A DNA stretch of 62,266 bases from Candidatus Kapaibacterium sp. (GTDB taxonomy: Bacteria; Bacteroidota; Ignavibacteria; Kapaibacteriales; HRBIN21). Position 1 is the stretch's first letter. Every line of letters starts with the position of its first letter. Shown here in pieces: positions 18,939 through 27,955 of this stretch. The translations under genes and the position numbers were made by a program. The notes beneath the pieces were generated by a model that was not told where the DNA came from, did not search any database, and saw only the letters and a program-made list of their open reading frames with translations. Location: positions 1 to 62,266 of the forward strand of contig JANXCT010000006.1 of the NCBI GenBank assembly GCA_025059875.1, in the 5' to 3' direction.

Positions 18939-19352
18939 CTACCATCCCATGAGGCGGACTGCCCGCAGGGCATTCATCGCTGCATTGCGGTTGTGCTCCT
19001 CCACCAGCCGCGGGATACGGAAGGCGTCGATAATCCACCATACCCCAGCTCCTGCCCACGTTGCCCAAAAGAGGATCTGCAACCTCCAGCGCCGCAAGTA
19101 GATGTAATGGCACGCCACCAACCACGCTAAGCAAGCCTTGCCCACTGAGCGAGCACGCCGCCGGTACTCCTCCATGAACACCTCCTGGGCCTCCGCCGGC
19201 AGCTCAGCCAGAGCGTACTGGACTCCTAGGGGTAGCTCCTCAGCAACGGAGAATGGCAGCAACAGCCAACGCCTCCTCCTTCGCTGCTTCGGCTGTGGAC
19301 CTATATACGAACCTTGTGGCTGGGGCATCGGCGCCCCATTCCCTTCTGCCAT
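18939..19352 (-). CDS. TM2-domain membrane protein
   Basis: 137 residues from ATG 19352 (MAEGNGAPMPQPQ). A basic linker (KQRRRRR) and a helical middle part are followed by a TM2 domain: KACLAWLVACHYIYLRRWRLQ, then GAGVWWIIDAFRIPRLVEEHN. The TM2 family is a two-helix membrane module of unknown role. The upstream in-frame ATG at 19448 is rejected because the promoter-like TATTTTTG at 19378-19385 lies inside that extension; ATG at 19367 is a close alternative. Confidence 0.85.
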   Translation of the reverse strand: MAEGNGAPMPQPQGSYIGPQPKQRRRRRWLLLPFSVAEELPLGVQYALAELPAEAQEVFMEEYRRRARSVGKACLAWLVACHYIYLRRWRLQILFWATWAGAGVWWIIDAFRIPRLVEEHNRNAAMNALRAVRLMGW

Positions 19353-19377
19353 CTCTCGGCCCCTCATACCAGCGCCG

Positions 19378-19385
19378 CAAAAATA
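19378..19385 (-). promoter_or_regulatory. TAnnTTTG promoter-like element (TATTTTTG) before TM2 gene
   Basis: Minus strand reads CTATATTTTTGCGGC, 25 nt before the chosen ATG of the TM2-domain gene. Confidence 0.55.
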
Positions 19386-19465
19386 TAGTGCAAGCATGCC
19401 TGAGCCATGCACCGCTGAGAGACTCGCGGACGTCTCTTTCCTCGGCACCTGCGGGCTTGAGGAAC

Positions 19466-21718
19466 ATGACAGCTACCGACGACAACATGGCGCGAGCTAC
19501 CGACGGTGAGCTGCAGTACTTGAAAGGCGTTGGTCCGCAGCGGGCTGCTGCCCTCGCCACTGTTGGAGTCCGCAGCTTGCGCGACCTCGTATTCTTCCTG
19601 CCGAGAGCTTACGTAGACCGCACGATGACCACGACGCTCCGCTCGCTGGCCTTAAGCCTCCAGAAGCAGGAGCGCCTCTTCGAAGAGCAGCTTCCCTCAA
19701 TTGCCGACGAGCGGCTCCTCTTCTACACCGAAGTGACCCTTCTGGTCCGCGTTGAGAGCCTTCGCGAGTACACGTACCGCGGTACCCGGAAGATGCTCCT
19801 CGCTACCATCAGCGATAGCAGTCGCACCACAGGCGCCGTCATCTTCTGGAACCGGCTGGAGTACTACCAGCAGCTCGTGCAGCCCGGTCGCCACTATGTG
19901 CTCTCGGGACGCCCTACGATAGACCGCCGTGGGATCGTGACCTTCCACCACCCCGAGCTGGAGCCGATAGAGCCTGACGAGGAGGAGCTCTACAACCTCG
20001 GGCGTATCCTCCCCAAATACCGCCTCACGCAGGCGCTTCGACGCGCAGGGCTCACGCAGTCTCGACTCCGGGCGCTCGTGGAAGCAGCGTTGGAGCTGGT
20101 AGCCCCGAACCTGCAGGAGGTCTTACCCGAGTGGCTCCGCCGCGCATACGATCTCCCGCCCTTGTTGGAGGCGCTCCGCCAACTGCATTTCCCAGCTTCG
20201 GCAGCCGAGCTCCAGCGCGCCCGACGACGGATGAAGTTTGAGGAGATGTTCCTCCTGCAGCTCCTGCTGGCGCTCCGTCGGCGCGGCCTCCATCGAGAGC
20301 AAGGCCTTGTGATGAACCCCAAGAGCGTGCACGCCCGCTGGCTCCTGGACCGGCTCCCATTCAAGCTCACCTCTGCACAGCGCCGCGTCCTCTGGGAAAT
20401 CGCCGCCGACCTCTCGAGCGGACGTCCGATGAACCGACTCCTCCAAGGGGACGTAGGCTCGGGGAAGACTATCGTCGCGCTGCTGACGATGCTCGTCGCC
20501 GTGGACAACGGATACCAGGCAATCCTCATGGCCCCGACGGAGATCTTAGCCGAGCAGCACTATCACACGATCCGCCGCTGGCTCGAAGGCTCGGACATCA
20601 AGGTCGTTCAACTCGTCGGCGGGCAGAACCAACGGCTCCGGCGCGATGTACTGGAACAGATTGCCACAGGCGAAGCCCACATCGTCGTTGGCACCCACGC
20701 TCTCTTTGAAAGCTCCGTGACCTACCATCGCGCCGGACTCATCGTCATCGACGAGCAGCACCGCTTTGGGGTCCTACAACGCGCACGGCTACGAGAGCTC
20801 AGCCGCTCCTCCCTCGGCACCGAAGGCGTTGCACCTCACGTGCTCGTGATGTCGGCCACTCCCATCCCAAGGACGCTCTCGATGACCCTTTACGGTGACC
20901 TGGATGTCTCCATCCTAGACGAGCTTCCGCCTGGGCGCAAGCCAGTCATTACAAAAGTAGTCTTCGAGAGCCAGCTACCGCAGGTCTACGACTTCATCCG
21001 ACAGCAACTGCGCGCGGGACGCCAGGCCTACATTGTCTATCCCCTCATCGAGCCTTCGGAGAAGCTCCAGCTCAAGGCCGCAACCGAACACTACGAGTAT
21101 CTCCAGCACGAGGTCTTCCCTGAGTTTCGGTGCGGACTCCTCCACGGGCAGCTCTTCTGGTACGAGAAGGAAGACGTCATGCGAGCCTTTGCGGCAGGAG
21201 CCTACCAAGTCCTGGTCGCCACCACAGTCATTGAAGTGGGGATTGACGTCCCGAACGCTACCGTGATGCTCGTTCAGAACGCTGAGCGCTTTGGATTGGC
21301 ACAACTCCACCAGCTCCGCGGCCGTGTTGGAAGAGGGGACGAGCAATCGTACTGCTTCCTGGCAACCCGTGACCACTTCCGCTACCACTGGCATCGCACT
21401 GACCACGAACCCACCGAGCGCCTCGCCGCCATCATTCGGCTCCGCACGATGGAACGGACCACCGATGGCTTCCAGATCGCTGAAGTAGATCTTAAGCTCC
21501 GCGGCCCTGGTGATCTGCTCGGAACCCGTCAAGCGGGACTCCCAGAGTTCCAACACACGGATTTAGTCACGGACGGCCCTATCATCACCGAAGCTCGCCG
21601 TGCAGCCTCCGAGCTCCTCCAGCGCGATCCGGGCCTCCGTCACCCTGAGCACCTCCCCCTCCGCTCTGCCCTAGCGGAGCGCTACGGGGAAGCTGCCCGC
21701 CTACTGGATGTGGCTTGA
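19466..21718 (+). CDS. recG: ATP-dependent DNA helicase RecG
   Basis: Branch-migrating helicase for stalled forks and Holliday junctions. 750 residues from ATG 19466, which has GAGGAAC just upstream; family length is about 690-800. N-terminal wedge/OB domain includes LQYLKGVGPQRAAALATVGV and LRDLVFFLPRAYVDR. Walker A is GDVGSGKT (about residue 328), the DEAD-type box is DEQHRFG (about 428), motif III is SATPIPRT, and ATTVIEVGIDVPNAT plus QLRGRVGRG are motifs V and VI. Ends 5 nt from the convergent frr gene. Confidence 0.97.
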   Translation: MTATDDNMARATDGELQYLKGVGPQRAAALATVGVRSLRDLVFFLPRAYVDRTMTTTLRSLALSLQKQERLFEEQLPSIADERLLFYTEVTLLVRVESLREYTYRGTRKMLLATISDSSRTTGAVIFWNRLEYYQQLVQPGRHYVLSGRPTIDRRGIVTFHHPELEPIEPDEEELYNLGRILPKYRLTQALRRAGLTQSRLRALVEAALELVAPNLQEVLPEWLRRAYDLPPLLEALRQLHFPASAAELQRARRRMKFEEMFLLQLLLALRRRGLHREQGLVMNPKSVHARWLLDRLPFKLTSAQRRVLWEIAADLSSGRPMNRLLQGDVGSGKTIVALLTMLVAVDNGYQAILMAPTEILAEQHYHTIRRWLEGSDIKVVQLVGGQNQRLRRDVLEQIATGEAHIVVGTHALFESSVTYHRAGLIVIDEQHRFGVLQRARLRELSRSSLGTEGVAPHVLVMSATPIPRTLSMTLYGDLDVSILDELPPGRKPVITKVVFESQLPQVYDFIRQQLRAGRQAYIVYPLIEPSEKLQLKAATEHYEYLQHEVFPEFRCGLLHGQLFWYEKEDVMRAFAAGAYQVLVATTVIEVGIDVPNATVMLVQNAERFGLAQLHQLRGRVGRGDEQSYCFLATRDHFRYHWHRTDHEPTERLAAIIRLRTMERTTDGFQIAEVDLKLRGPGDLLGTRQAGLPEFQHTDLVTDGPIITEARRAASELLQRDPGLRHPEHLPLRSALAERYGEAARLLDVA

Positions 21719-21732
21719 GGAGCTCACTCCTC
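21717..21732. terminator. Hairpin over the recG/frr convergent stops
   Basis: GAGGAG-CTCA-CTCCTC forms a perfect 6-bp stem with a 4-nt loop spanning the 3' ends of recG and frr. There is no T tract, so it is only a weak candidate for a bidirectional terminator. Confidence 0.3.
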
Positions 21733-22284
21733 CAGGATCTCCTTCTCCTTGCGCTCTAAAATGCGCTCGATCTCTTCGGTGAACTTGTCCATCAGCTTCT
21801 GCAGCTCTTGCTCGCCTCGGCGCCGCTCATCCTCCGAGAGGCGCTCTTCCTTCTCTATGCGACGCAGTTCCTCCATGTAGTCCCGCCGAATGTTCCGCAG
21901 CGCAATGCGGGCCTCCTCCGCGTACTTCTTGCATACTTTGACGAGCTCTCGACGCCGCTCCTCACTGAGTGGCGGCAGGACAATGCGGATGACCGAACCA
22001 TCGTTCGTGGGGGTAACTCCGATGTCGGACTGCAGGATGGCCTTCTCTATGGCGTTCAGCAAGGAGCGATCCCACGGTTGAATGACCAGCATTCTCGGCT
22101 CCGGGACCGAAATGGTCCCAACCTGCGTCAGTGGCGTGGGGACACCATAGTAGTCTACTCTGATGTGCTCAATCAATGCTGGCGTTGCCCGGCCGGTCCG
22201 GAGACGTGCCAACTGGTGCTGGAAGTGCTCCACGGTCTTCGTCATATGCTCGCGTGCACGCTGCAGGACATCCGGTATCGGCAT
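21724..22284 (-). CDS. frr: Ribosome recycling factor
   Basis: 186 residues, standard length. Releases ribosomes from mRNA with EF-G after termination. Signatures: HFQHQLARLRTGRATPALIEHI, VPTPLTQVGTISVPEPRMLVIQPWD, and the helical NIRRDYMEELRRIEKEERLSEDERRR. Last gene of the rplM-rpsI-rpsB-tsf-pyrH-frr array, 23 nt after pyrH. Confidence 0.97.
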   Translation of the reverse strand: MPIPDVLQRAREHMTKTVEHFQHQLARLRTGRATPALIEHIRVDYYGVPTPLTQVGTISVPEPRMLVIQPWDRSLLNAIEKAILQSDIGVTPTNDGSVIRIVLPPLSEERRRELVKVCKKYAEEARIALRNIRRDYMEELRRIEKEERLSEDERRRGEQELQKLMDKFTEEIERILERKEKEILEE

Positions 22285-22307
22285 TGCACACCGACGGAGA
22301 GTCCGAC

Positions 22308-23042
22308 CTACCCCTCGTCATGATGGACAACTGTCGCCACCGGCTCCCCTCGCATGATGCGCAGCAGGTTCCCCCTCTGGTTGACGTTGAACACCAAGAT
22401 GGGGAGCCGGTTCTCTTGGCAGAGCGTGATGGCCGTTAGGTCCATAACACGGAGCCCCTTCTCCAGCACCTCGCGGGAGCTAATTCGGTCGTAACGGCGA
22501 GCCGTGACGACCTTTTCCGGGTCGGCATCGTACACACCGTCCACGCGCGTCCCCTTCAAAATGACCTCTGCCCCGATCTCCGCTGCCCGAAGAGCAGCGG
22601 CAGTGTCCGTTGTGAAGTAAGGGTTCCCTGTCCCTGCAGCGAAGATGACGATACGCCCCTTCTCGAGATGCCGAATGGCCCGCCGTCGGATGAAGGGCTC
22701 TGCAATCTGCGCCATGGAGATGGCAGTCTGTAGCCGTGTTGGGACACCCCGAGCCTCTATGGCGCTCTGGAGCGCCAGACCGTTGATGACCGTTGCCAAC
22801 ATCCCCATGTAGTCACCCACCACCTTGTCGACCCCATGGGCGGTAGCCTGGATGCCTCGGAAGATGTTCCCCCCACCAATGACGATGGCGATCTGCACCC
22901 CTAGACGGTAGACGCTGACAATCTCCTCCGCCAACTGTGCTAATGCCTCTGGGTCTATCCCATAGCGCTGCTCCCCCATGAGGGCCTCCCCCGAAAGCTT
23001 GAGGAGCACGCGCCGGTAGCGTGGGACGTTAGAGTCCTCCAT
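22308..23042 (-). CDS. pyrH: Uridylate kinase (UMP kinase)
   Basis: Phosphorylates UMP to UDP; hexameric amino-acid-kinase-fold enzyme. 244 residues. [40 protein letters not shown] and [20 protein letters not shown] are the family blocks. The ATG lies inside the end of tsf (14-nt overlap), so translation is probably coupled. Confidence 0.96.
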   Translation of the reverse strand: MEDSNVPRYRRVLLKLSGEALMGEQRYGIDPEALAQLAEEIVSVYRLGVQIAIVIGGGNIFRGIQATAHGVDKVVGDYMGMLATVINGLALQSAIEARGVPTRLQTAISMAQIAEPFIRRRAIRHLEKGRIVIFAAGTGNPYFTTDTAAALRAAEIGAEVILKGTRVDGVYDADPEKVVTARRYDRISSREVLEKGLRVMDLTAITLCQENRLPILVFNVNQRGNLLRIMRGEPVATVVHHDEG

Positions 23043-23901
23043 GCTCCATTTCCCCTAGGGCATATCGCCAGAAGCGATGCACGACCACTGGGGCTCCAAG
23101 CTGACGGCTGGCCTCTGCTAGTACATCAGCCACCGTCCGGTTGGGATCCCGAATGTAGGCCTGCTCCAGCAGGCAGTGTTCCTGAAAGAACTTCTCTGCA
23201 CGGCCGCGTGCTATCCGCTCGGCAATCTCAGCTGGCTTCCCCTCACTGAGTGCTTGCTGGCGATGGAGCTCTACCTCCCGCTCGTAAACCTCCGCTGGTA
23301 CGTCTTCACGCCGAACATACTCCGGCTGCATCGCAGCCACCTGCATTGCCAAATCCCGTAGTACCGGCTCAAGCTCCTCTGGTGGCTCTGAAACGGAGAC
23401 CTCCACAACACTCGCCAAGCGACTCCCGGCATGGATGTAGGCTGCGAAAGAGCCGTCCGTCCGCAGCAGTTCGTAGCGCCGTAGCTGGAGCTTTTCCCCG
23501 ATCTTGGCGGCCATCTCGTCGCGGAGATTCCCCAACGTTTTGCCGCCAATGTCAGCACTCCAGAGCTCTTCTTCCGAAGCAGGCTGCTGCTCCAGCAGTG
23601 TCTGCAGGATCTGCCGCGCAAAGCTCTGGAATTCTTCGTTCCGAGCGACGAAGTCCGTCTCGCAGTTAAGCTCTAGGATCACCGCAATCTTCCTGTCTGG
23701 AGCCGTTGCAGCCAGTACGACCCCTTCGCGTGCCACTCGGTCTGCCCTCTTAGCAGCCAGCACTGCTCCCCGCTGCCGTAGGTGTTCAATAGCTGCCTGG
23801 AGGTCTCCCTGGGCAGCTTCGAGCGCACTCTTACAGTCTGCAAAGCCGGCTCCTGTCTTGTCGCGCAGTTCCTTGATGAGCTGTGGCGTAATCGCGGGCA
23901 T
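23029..23901 (-). CDS. tsf: Elongation factor Ts
   Basis: Nucleotide exchange factor for EF-Tu. 290 residues from ATG 23901 ([20 protein letters not shown]), preceded by GGGAGAG; the longer frame from 23955 would add 18 atypical residues. UBA-like N-terminus ([20 protein letters not shown]) and [19 protein letters not shown] are diagnostic. Follows rpsB by 10 nt. Confidence 0.96.
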   Translation of the reverse strand: MPAITPQLIKELRDKTGAGFADCKSALEAAQGDLQAAIEHLRQRGAVLAAKRADRVAREGVVLAATAPDRKIAVILELNCETDFVARNEEFQSFARQILQTLLEQQPASEEELWSADIGGKTLGNLRDEMAAKIGEKLQLRRYELLRTDGSFAAYIHAGSRLASVVEVSVSEPPEELEPVLRDLAMQVAAMQPEYVRREDVPAEVYEREVELHRQQALSEGKPAEIAERIARGRAEKFFQEHCLLEQAYIRDPNRTVADVLAEASRQLGAPVVVHRFWRYALGEMEHGGL

Positions 23902-23911
23902 TGGCTCTCCC

Positions 23912-24721
23912 TCACTCTGCTCCACTCTCACTCGCCGTAGGAGCCCCTGTCTCACTCAGCTGGCGGCGTGGCACAGCAGTACCTGTCCTCTGCTCATGCT
24001 CCTCCAGCAGGGCCTCGACGTCCTTACCTCGTTGCCGTGCCACATGACGGCCTTCTATGACGGCGTCAGCAATGATCCGTGTGAACAGCTCCACGGCCGC
24101 CACCGAGTCATCATTGGCTGGGATTGGGTAGTCAACGGCTTCAGGATCGGCATTGGTGTCAACGATGCCCACCGTCGGAATCCCGAGGATACGGGCCTCC
24201 TTGACGGCGATATGCTCCCGCACGATGTCTACGACGTACAGCATCCCCGGTAGCCGGTTCATCTGCTCAATGCCTCCGAAGAGCGTCCGCAGTTTATCAC
24301 GCTCACGCAGGAGCTGCAGCCGCTCCTTCTTGGTGAACTGCTCCAGCGTACCGTCAACTTCCCACTTGTCGATCGTTGCCAAGCGCCTGATGCTCTGACG
24401 AATCGTGGAGAAGTTCGTCAGCGTCCCACCAAGCCACCGGTGGGTAACATACGGCATCCCACAGCGCTCGGCCTCACGGCGAATAATCTCCTGAGCCTGT
24501 GGCTTCGTCCCAACGAAGAGAACGAGCTTCCCTTGGGCTGCGATGTCTACTACTGCCGAGCGGGCAATCTCCAGCAGCGCCTGCGTCTTTCGTACATCGA
24601 TGACGTGGATCCCATTGCGCTCGCCGAAGATGAAAGGGCGCATCTTTGGGTTCCAGCGTCGGGTCAGATGTCCAAAGTGGGCTCCTACTTGGACGAGCTG
24701 TTCGACGGTCACGATCGCCAT
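23912..24721 (-). CDS. rpsB: Small-subunit ribosomal protein uS2
   Basis: 269 residues. QLVQVGAHFGHLTRRWNPKM, LFVGTKPQAQEII, VTHRWLGGTLTNFSTIRQSI and PTVGIVDTNADPEAVDYPIPAND are unmistakable. The tail after about residue 230 is extended and low in conservation (EEHEQRTGTAVPRRQLSE). Third gene of the array, 33 nt after rpsI. Confidence 0.97.
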   Translation of the reverse strand: MAIVTVEQLVQVGAHFGHLTRRWNPKMRPFIFGERNGIHVIDVRKTQALLEIARSAVVDIAAQGKLVLFVGTKPQAQEIIRREAERCGMPYVTHRWLGGTLTNFSTIRQSIRRLATIDKWEVDGTLEQFTKKERLQLLRERDKLRTLFGGIEQMNRLPGMLYVVDIVREHIAVKEARILGIPTVGIVDTNADPEAVDYPIPANDDSVAAVELFTRIIADAVIEGRHVARQRGKDVEALLEEHEQRTGTAVPRRQLSETGAPTASESGAE

Positions 24722-24754
24722 CGGTTCCCAGAGCTTAGACTCACCTGATCTGCT

Positions 24755-25144
24755 TCAGCGCTTGGAGAACTGGAAGCGCTTGCGTGCCTTCTTCTGGCCG
24801 TACTTCTTCCGCTCGACCATGCGGGGATCGCGTGTCAGGAGCCCGGCTGGCCGCAGGATTTTGCGGAATTCCTCATCGACCTCCACCAGGGCTCGAGCAA
24901 TCCCCAAACGGATAGCACCGCTCTGCCCACTGATGCCGCCACCACTCACGTTCGCTCGGATGTCAAACCGCCCGAGCGTATTTGTGAGCTCCAGCGGGAG
25001 GAGGATGTCCTTGCGGTGAGCTTCCAAGGGGAAATACTCCTCGAAGGGTCGACCATTGACGGTGATGACACCGCTTCCCGGCGTTACAACGACCCGGGCG
25101 ACTGCTGTCTTCCGACGTCCTGTTGCTAGGATAACCCGTGACAT
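24755..25144 (-). CDS. rpsI: Small-subunit ribosomal protein uS9
   Basis: 129 residues. [19 protein letters not shown] at the N-terminus and the basic C-terminal [17 protein letters not shown] that contacts P-site tRNA are present. 13 nt after rplM, the usual bacterial pair. Confidence 0.97.
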   Translation of the reverse strand: MSRVILATGRRKTAVARVVVTPGSGVITVNGRPFEEYFPLEAHRKDILLPLELTNTLGRFDIRANVSGGGISGQSGAIRLGIARALVEVDEEFRKILRPAGLLTRDPRMVERKKYGQKKARKRFQFSKR

Positions 25145-25157
25145 CTCCGCTCAAGCG

Positions 25158-25622
25158 CTAGTCACACGGATACGGGAGCTTATACTCTTGCGGCTGCTGT
25201 GCCTGATGGGGATGTTCCGGACCCGCGTAGACCTTCAGCTTCCGAAAGATTCGCCTTCCAAGCCGTCCTTTGGGCAGCATTCCCCACACGGCATGCTCGA
25301 TGACCTTTTCCGGCTTCCGCCGGAGCAGGTCGGTGAACTTCTCAAAGCGTGCCCCGCCGGGGTAGCCTGTGTAGTGGAAGTACTCCTTGTACTTCCACCG
25401 CTTGCCCTCCACGCGCACTTGGGCAGCGTTGATGACAATGACGAAATCCCCACAGTCGACGTGAGGAGTAAAGTACGGCTTGTGCTTGCCGCGGAGCAAA
25501 CGGGCTACCTGGGATGCCAAGCGCCCCAGCGTCTGCCCCGCAGCGTCGACGACCCACCACCGGCGTTCTACTTCATCCCGGCGCACCGACTTTGTTATCC
25601 CACCGGAAGGTTGCAGTGCCAT
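25158..25622 (-). CDS. rplM: Large-subunit ribosomal protein uL13
   Basis: 154 residues. [39 protein letters not shown], and [24 protein letters not shown] are family signatures. The N-terminus carries about 15 extra residues. GAGGAG lies 6 nt before the ATG. First gene of a six-gene array driven from the promoter-like element at 25662. Confidence 0.97.
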   Translation of the reverse strand: MALQPSGGITKSVRRDEVERRWWVVDAAGQTLGRLASQVARLLRGKHKPYFTPHVDCGDFVIVINAAQVRVEGKRWKYKEYFHYTGYPGGARFEKFTDLLRRKPEKVIEHAVWGMLPKGRLGRRIFRKLKVYAGPEHPHQAQQPQEYKLPYPCD

Positions 25623-25661
25623 AGTCCACTCCTCGGGAGTTCAAGTGCTTGAAAGAGCCTG

Positions 25662-25669
25662 CAAAAATA
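25662..25669 (-). promoter_or_regulatory. TAnnTTTG promoter-like element (TATTTTTG) before rplM
   Basis: Minus strand carries CTGTATTTTTGCA (25660-25672), 40 nt before the rplM ATG; identical 13-mers precede exbB and rimP. The remaining 86 nt up to the lipoprotein stop hold no gene and no clear terminator. Confidence 0.65.
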
Positions 25670-25755
25670 CAGCGCCTTCGCCTGCCACACAGCCAAAATA
25701 GGAAAACAGCCCTTCACACAATCCTCATGAAGGCAGAGGGCCGCCTCCTGCAGCT

Positions 25756-26760
25756 TTAGTCTACCGCTTCCTTCTTCTGGGTGCGAATGTGGATTGTCGG
25801 AACGAACCCATCAGTACCGGAAGGCTCCCACGCTCGCGGGAGAGCGTACGGGACATTCGGCGTCTTCTGGTAGGAGACCTCCAGCTCGACGTAGCGGTTG
25901 GGCGAGGTCCCTTGTAGGACGTTTCCCTGAGCATCAGCCTTCACGAAGACCTTGGCCCAGTTTCCATCTTGAGTCCGCAGGACCACGATGAAACCTCGGC
26001 GCTGGTTGTTGAAGTTGAAGAGAACCTCCGCCATTCCAACACCCCCAAACGCCTCCGTCTCAAAGATTTGGTTCAGACTATCCACCGTGAGATACCGCTG
26101 CTGCTTGATTCGGAGGGTATCAATCAGTGTTCGACGGGGGCTCGTGATGTCGTACGAGCTCTTTCCCGGAGAACCGATATCCCAGGACTCTCTCCCTTGA
26201 ACGGGCCTTGTGTCCAGGCATAGATCCCACTCATTCCCCTGCGCTACGGTCAGGGTCCGCGGCTTGCCGTCGGGACCTTCAAGGTCCAGACCACTCGGGA
26301 ACCTAGAGGCTGTCTCGTAGAGCCGAATGGGGCTGCCATCGGGGAGCGTCGTGTATCGAGTCGCTGGGGACCAGCGGACGACTGCCGCCGTAGTGCTTCG
26401 GGCATCGCTCCGAGTCGTATCTCTCCAGGAGGAGCGGAGCTCAAAGCGGTAGATCACCCCAGTCCGCAGACCGGTGATGTCTACAGGCGTCCGAGTGCCT
26501 AGCCGGATAGTCCCGACCAACCTGCTCGTCGCGTCCTCATAGACGGAGAGGTGGTAGAAACCGAAGTCAGGCGAGCTCTCCGAAGGTGAAGCAGTCCACT
26601 TTAGACGAACTGTGGAATCGTTGACGGAGAGAGCCTGTAGGTTGCTCGGTGGTGCTGGGGGATTCTCTGCTATCTCTTCCTCCGCGCATCCCCACCACTG
26701 CAACGCTATTGTTAGAAGGACCAAGGTGATGCCACCGAAACGAACTGCTAAGGCTTTCAT
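25756..26760 (-). CDS. Fibronectin-III-like lipoprotein, paralogue 2
   Basis: 334 residues. Signal peptide with lipobox-like QWWGC, so probably a lipoprotein. Residues about 37-130 form a fibronectin type III-like domain (PPSNLQALSVNDSTVRLKWTA, then VDITGLRTGVIYRFELRS). The C-terminal 190 residues have no recognised domain but match the upstream gene closely in layout: RLYE..., NEWDLCLDTRPVQGRESWDIG versus QWDICFEIVDGQ, WAKVFVKADAQGNVLQGTSPNRYVELEVSYQ versus WAKVLIKPGPDGRLIQGTAPQRYVELAISYQ. No enzymatic motif. 31 nt after its paralogue. Confidence 0.85.
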   Translation of the reverse strand: MKALAVRFGGITLVLLTIALQWWGCAEEEIAENPPAPPSNLQALSVNDSTVRLKWTASPSESSPDFGFYHLSVYEDATSRLVGTIRLGTRTPVDITGLRTGVIYRFELRSSWRDTTRSDARSTTAAVVRWSPATRYTTLPDGSPIRLYETASRFPSGLDLEGPDGKPRTLTVAQGNEWDLCLDTRPVQGRESWDIGSPGKSSYDITSPRRTLIDTLRIKQQRYLTVDSLNQIFETEAFGGVGMAEVLFNFNNQRRGFIVVLRTQDGNWAKVFVKADAQGNVLQGTSPNRYVELEVSYQKTPNVPYALPRAWEPSGTDGFVPTIHIRTQKKEAVD

Positions 26761-26791
26761 AGGTCAGCAGGTTGGATGTTCGACATATGCC

Positions 26792-27799
26792 TCACTCACG
26801 CTTTGTCGGTTGCTGTCTTGAGATTGGTTGCACGAACCTACGGCTACCTGTCAGGGCCGAAGGGACGGCTTTCTCTGTCTGGTAAGAGATTGCCAGCTCT
26901 ACATACCGTTGGGGCGCCGTCCCTTGGATGAGGCGGCCATCGGGGCCCGGCTTAATGAGCACCTTGGCCCACGTTGTATCGGCCCGCATCAGGAAGAAGG
27001 CGACACCCTTGCCTGAGGGGAGCTGCTCTGGTATCTGGAGCATGACAGTGTCTAAGCGCCCGGCTACGGTGTCCAGCGTCGAGCTGACCCAGACCTCATC
27101 CAATGCGCTCACATCCTGAACGAGATTGCTTCCAACCAGCGTTCTCCTCCCCATGCCCCGCAGCAACGGCTTACGGCCTTGGGCATACTCGGCTGAATCC
27201 CCTACGTAAGCCATACTGCTCTTGACACACCCCAGACGAGCCTGGCCATCTACGATCTCAAAGCAGATGTCCCACTGTGCCGCTGCTCGGCGCGGCAGAA
27301 GTGCCGGCTGCCCACTTTGGTTGAAGTTCAGCCCGTTCGGGAGCTGGGGCGGGGCATCTTGTTCGTAGAGCCGGATAGGTTGGCCTAGGACCTCTGTGTA
27401 CTGGACTGCTGGGGCAAAGAGAACGGTTCGAGGAGCTGAGCTCAAGGTATTGTCCCGAAACCGCACCCAAATGTCTAAGCCGTAGAGAACTCCCCGTTTG
27501 AGGCCTCCCAGGACAAGCTCATACGATGGCTTGCGTTCCGATACCTCAATCCGGCGGACGATATTCTGAGTAGCCATCTCCACGAGGACCAAGTAGTAGC
27601 TCCTAAAGGCCGGTAGGTCCTGCGATGGGGATGGCTTCCAGCGGACCTTAACTGTAGACTCGTTGACGATTGCTACTGCTGCCTCCGGAACGGGCACTGC
27701 CGAGACCGTGATTGTAGGATTTAGGCTCGGATTATCCTCCACACATCCAAGCAAAAGCACAGATACCAGCACTCCGCCACCAACCCCCAGCCACCGCAT
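26792..27799 (-). CDS. Fibronectin-III-like lipoprotein, paralogue 1
   Basis: 335 residues from ATG 27799 (MRWLGVGGGVLVSVLLLGC), with AAGGGG 8 nt upstream; a longer frame from 27868 is not supported because the promoter-like TATATTTG at 27840 lies within it. Lipobox LLLGC. FN3-like region: VNESTVKVRWKPSPSQDLPAFRSYYL, ELVLGGLKRGVLYGLDIWVRF. Tandem paralogue of the next gene; both probably sit on the outer membrane or periplasmic face. Function unknown. Confidence 0.85.
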   Translation of the reverse strand: MRWLGVGGGVLVSVLLLGCVEDNPSLNPTITVSAVPVPEAAVAIVNESTVKVRWKPSPSQDLPAFRSYYLVLVEMATQNIVRRIEVSERKPSYELVLGGLKRGVLYGLDIWVRFRDNTLSSAPRTVLFAPAVQYTEVLGQPIRLYEQDAPPQLPNGLNFNQSGQPALLPRRAAAQWDICFEIVDGQARLGCVKSSMAYVGDSAEYAQGRKPLLRGMGRRTLVGSNLVQDVSALDEVWVSSTLDTVAGRLDTVMLQIPEQLPSGKGVAFFLMRADTTWAKVLIKPGPDGRLIQGTAPQRYVELAISYQTEKAVPSALTGSRRFVQPISRQQPTKRE

Positions 27800-27839
27800 C
27801 AGTACATCCCCTTGTGGAACAAGCACTGCGGCCACAGCA

Positions 27840-27847
27840 CAAATATA
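27840..27847 (-). promoter_or_regulatory. TAnnTTTG promoter-like element (TATATTTG) before lipoprotein pair
   Basis: Minus strand reads GTATATTTGTGC, 40 nt before the ATG of the first FN3-like lipoprotein, in the divergent gap with ald. Confidence 0.6.
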
Positions 27848-27915
27848 CGCTAAACCACCCCCATGCACGAGCTCATTCGGATTGCCCCTTCGTTATGCCT
27901 TCATAAGCAGCGGTG

Positions 27916-27923
27916 TAATTTTG
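27916..27923 (+). promoter_or_regulatory. TAnnTTTG promoter-like element (TAATTTTG) before ald
   Basis: Plus strand reads GTGTAATTTTGCCGAG, 32 nt before the ald ATG. It shares the 157-nt divergent gap with the minus-strand element at 27840. Confidence 0.6.
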
Positions 27924-27955
27924 CCGAGAGTGCTGTCAGTAACGGAGAAGCGTCC

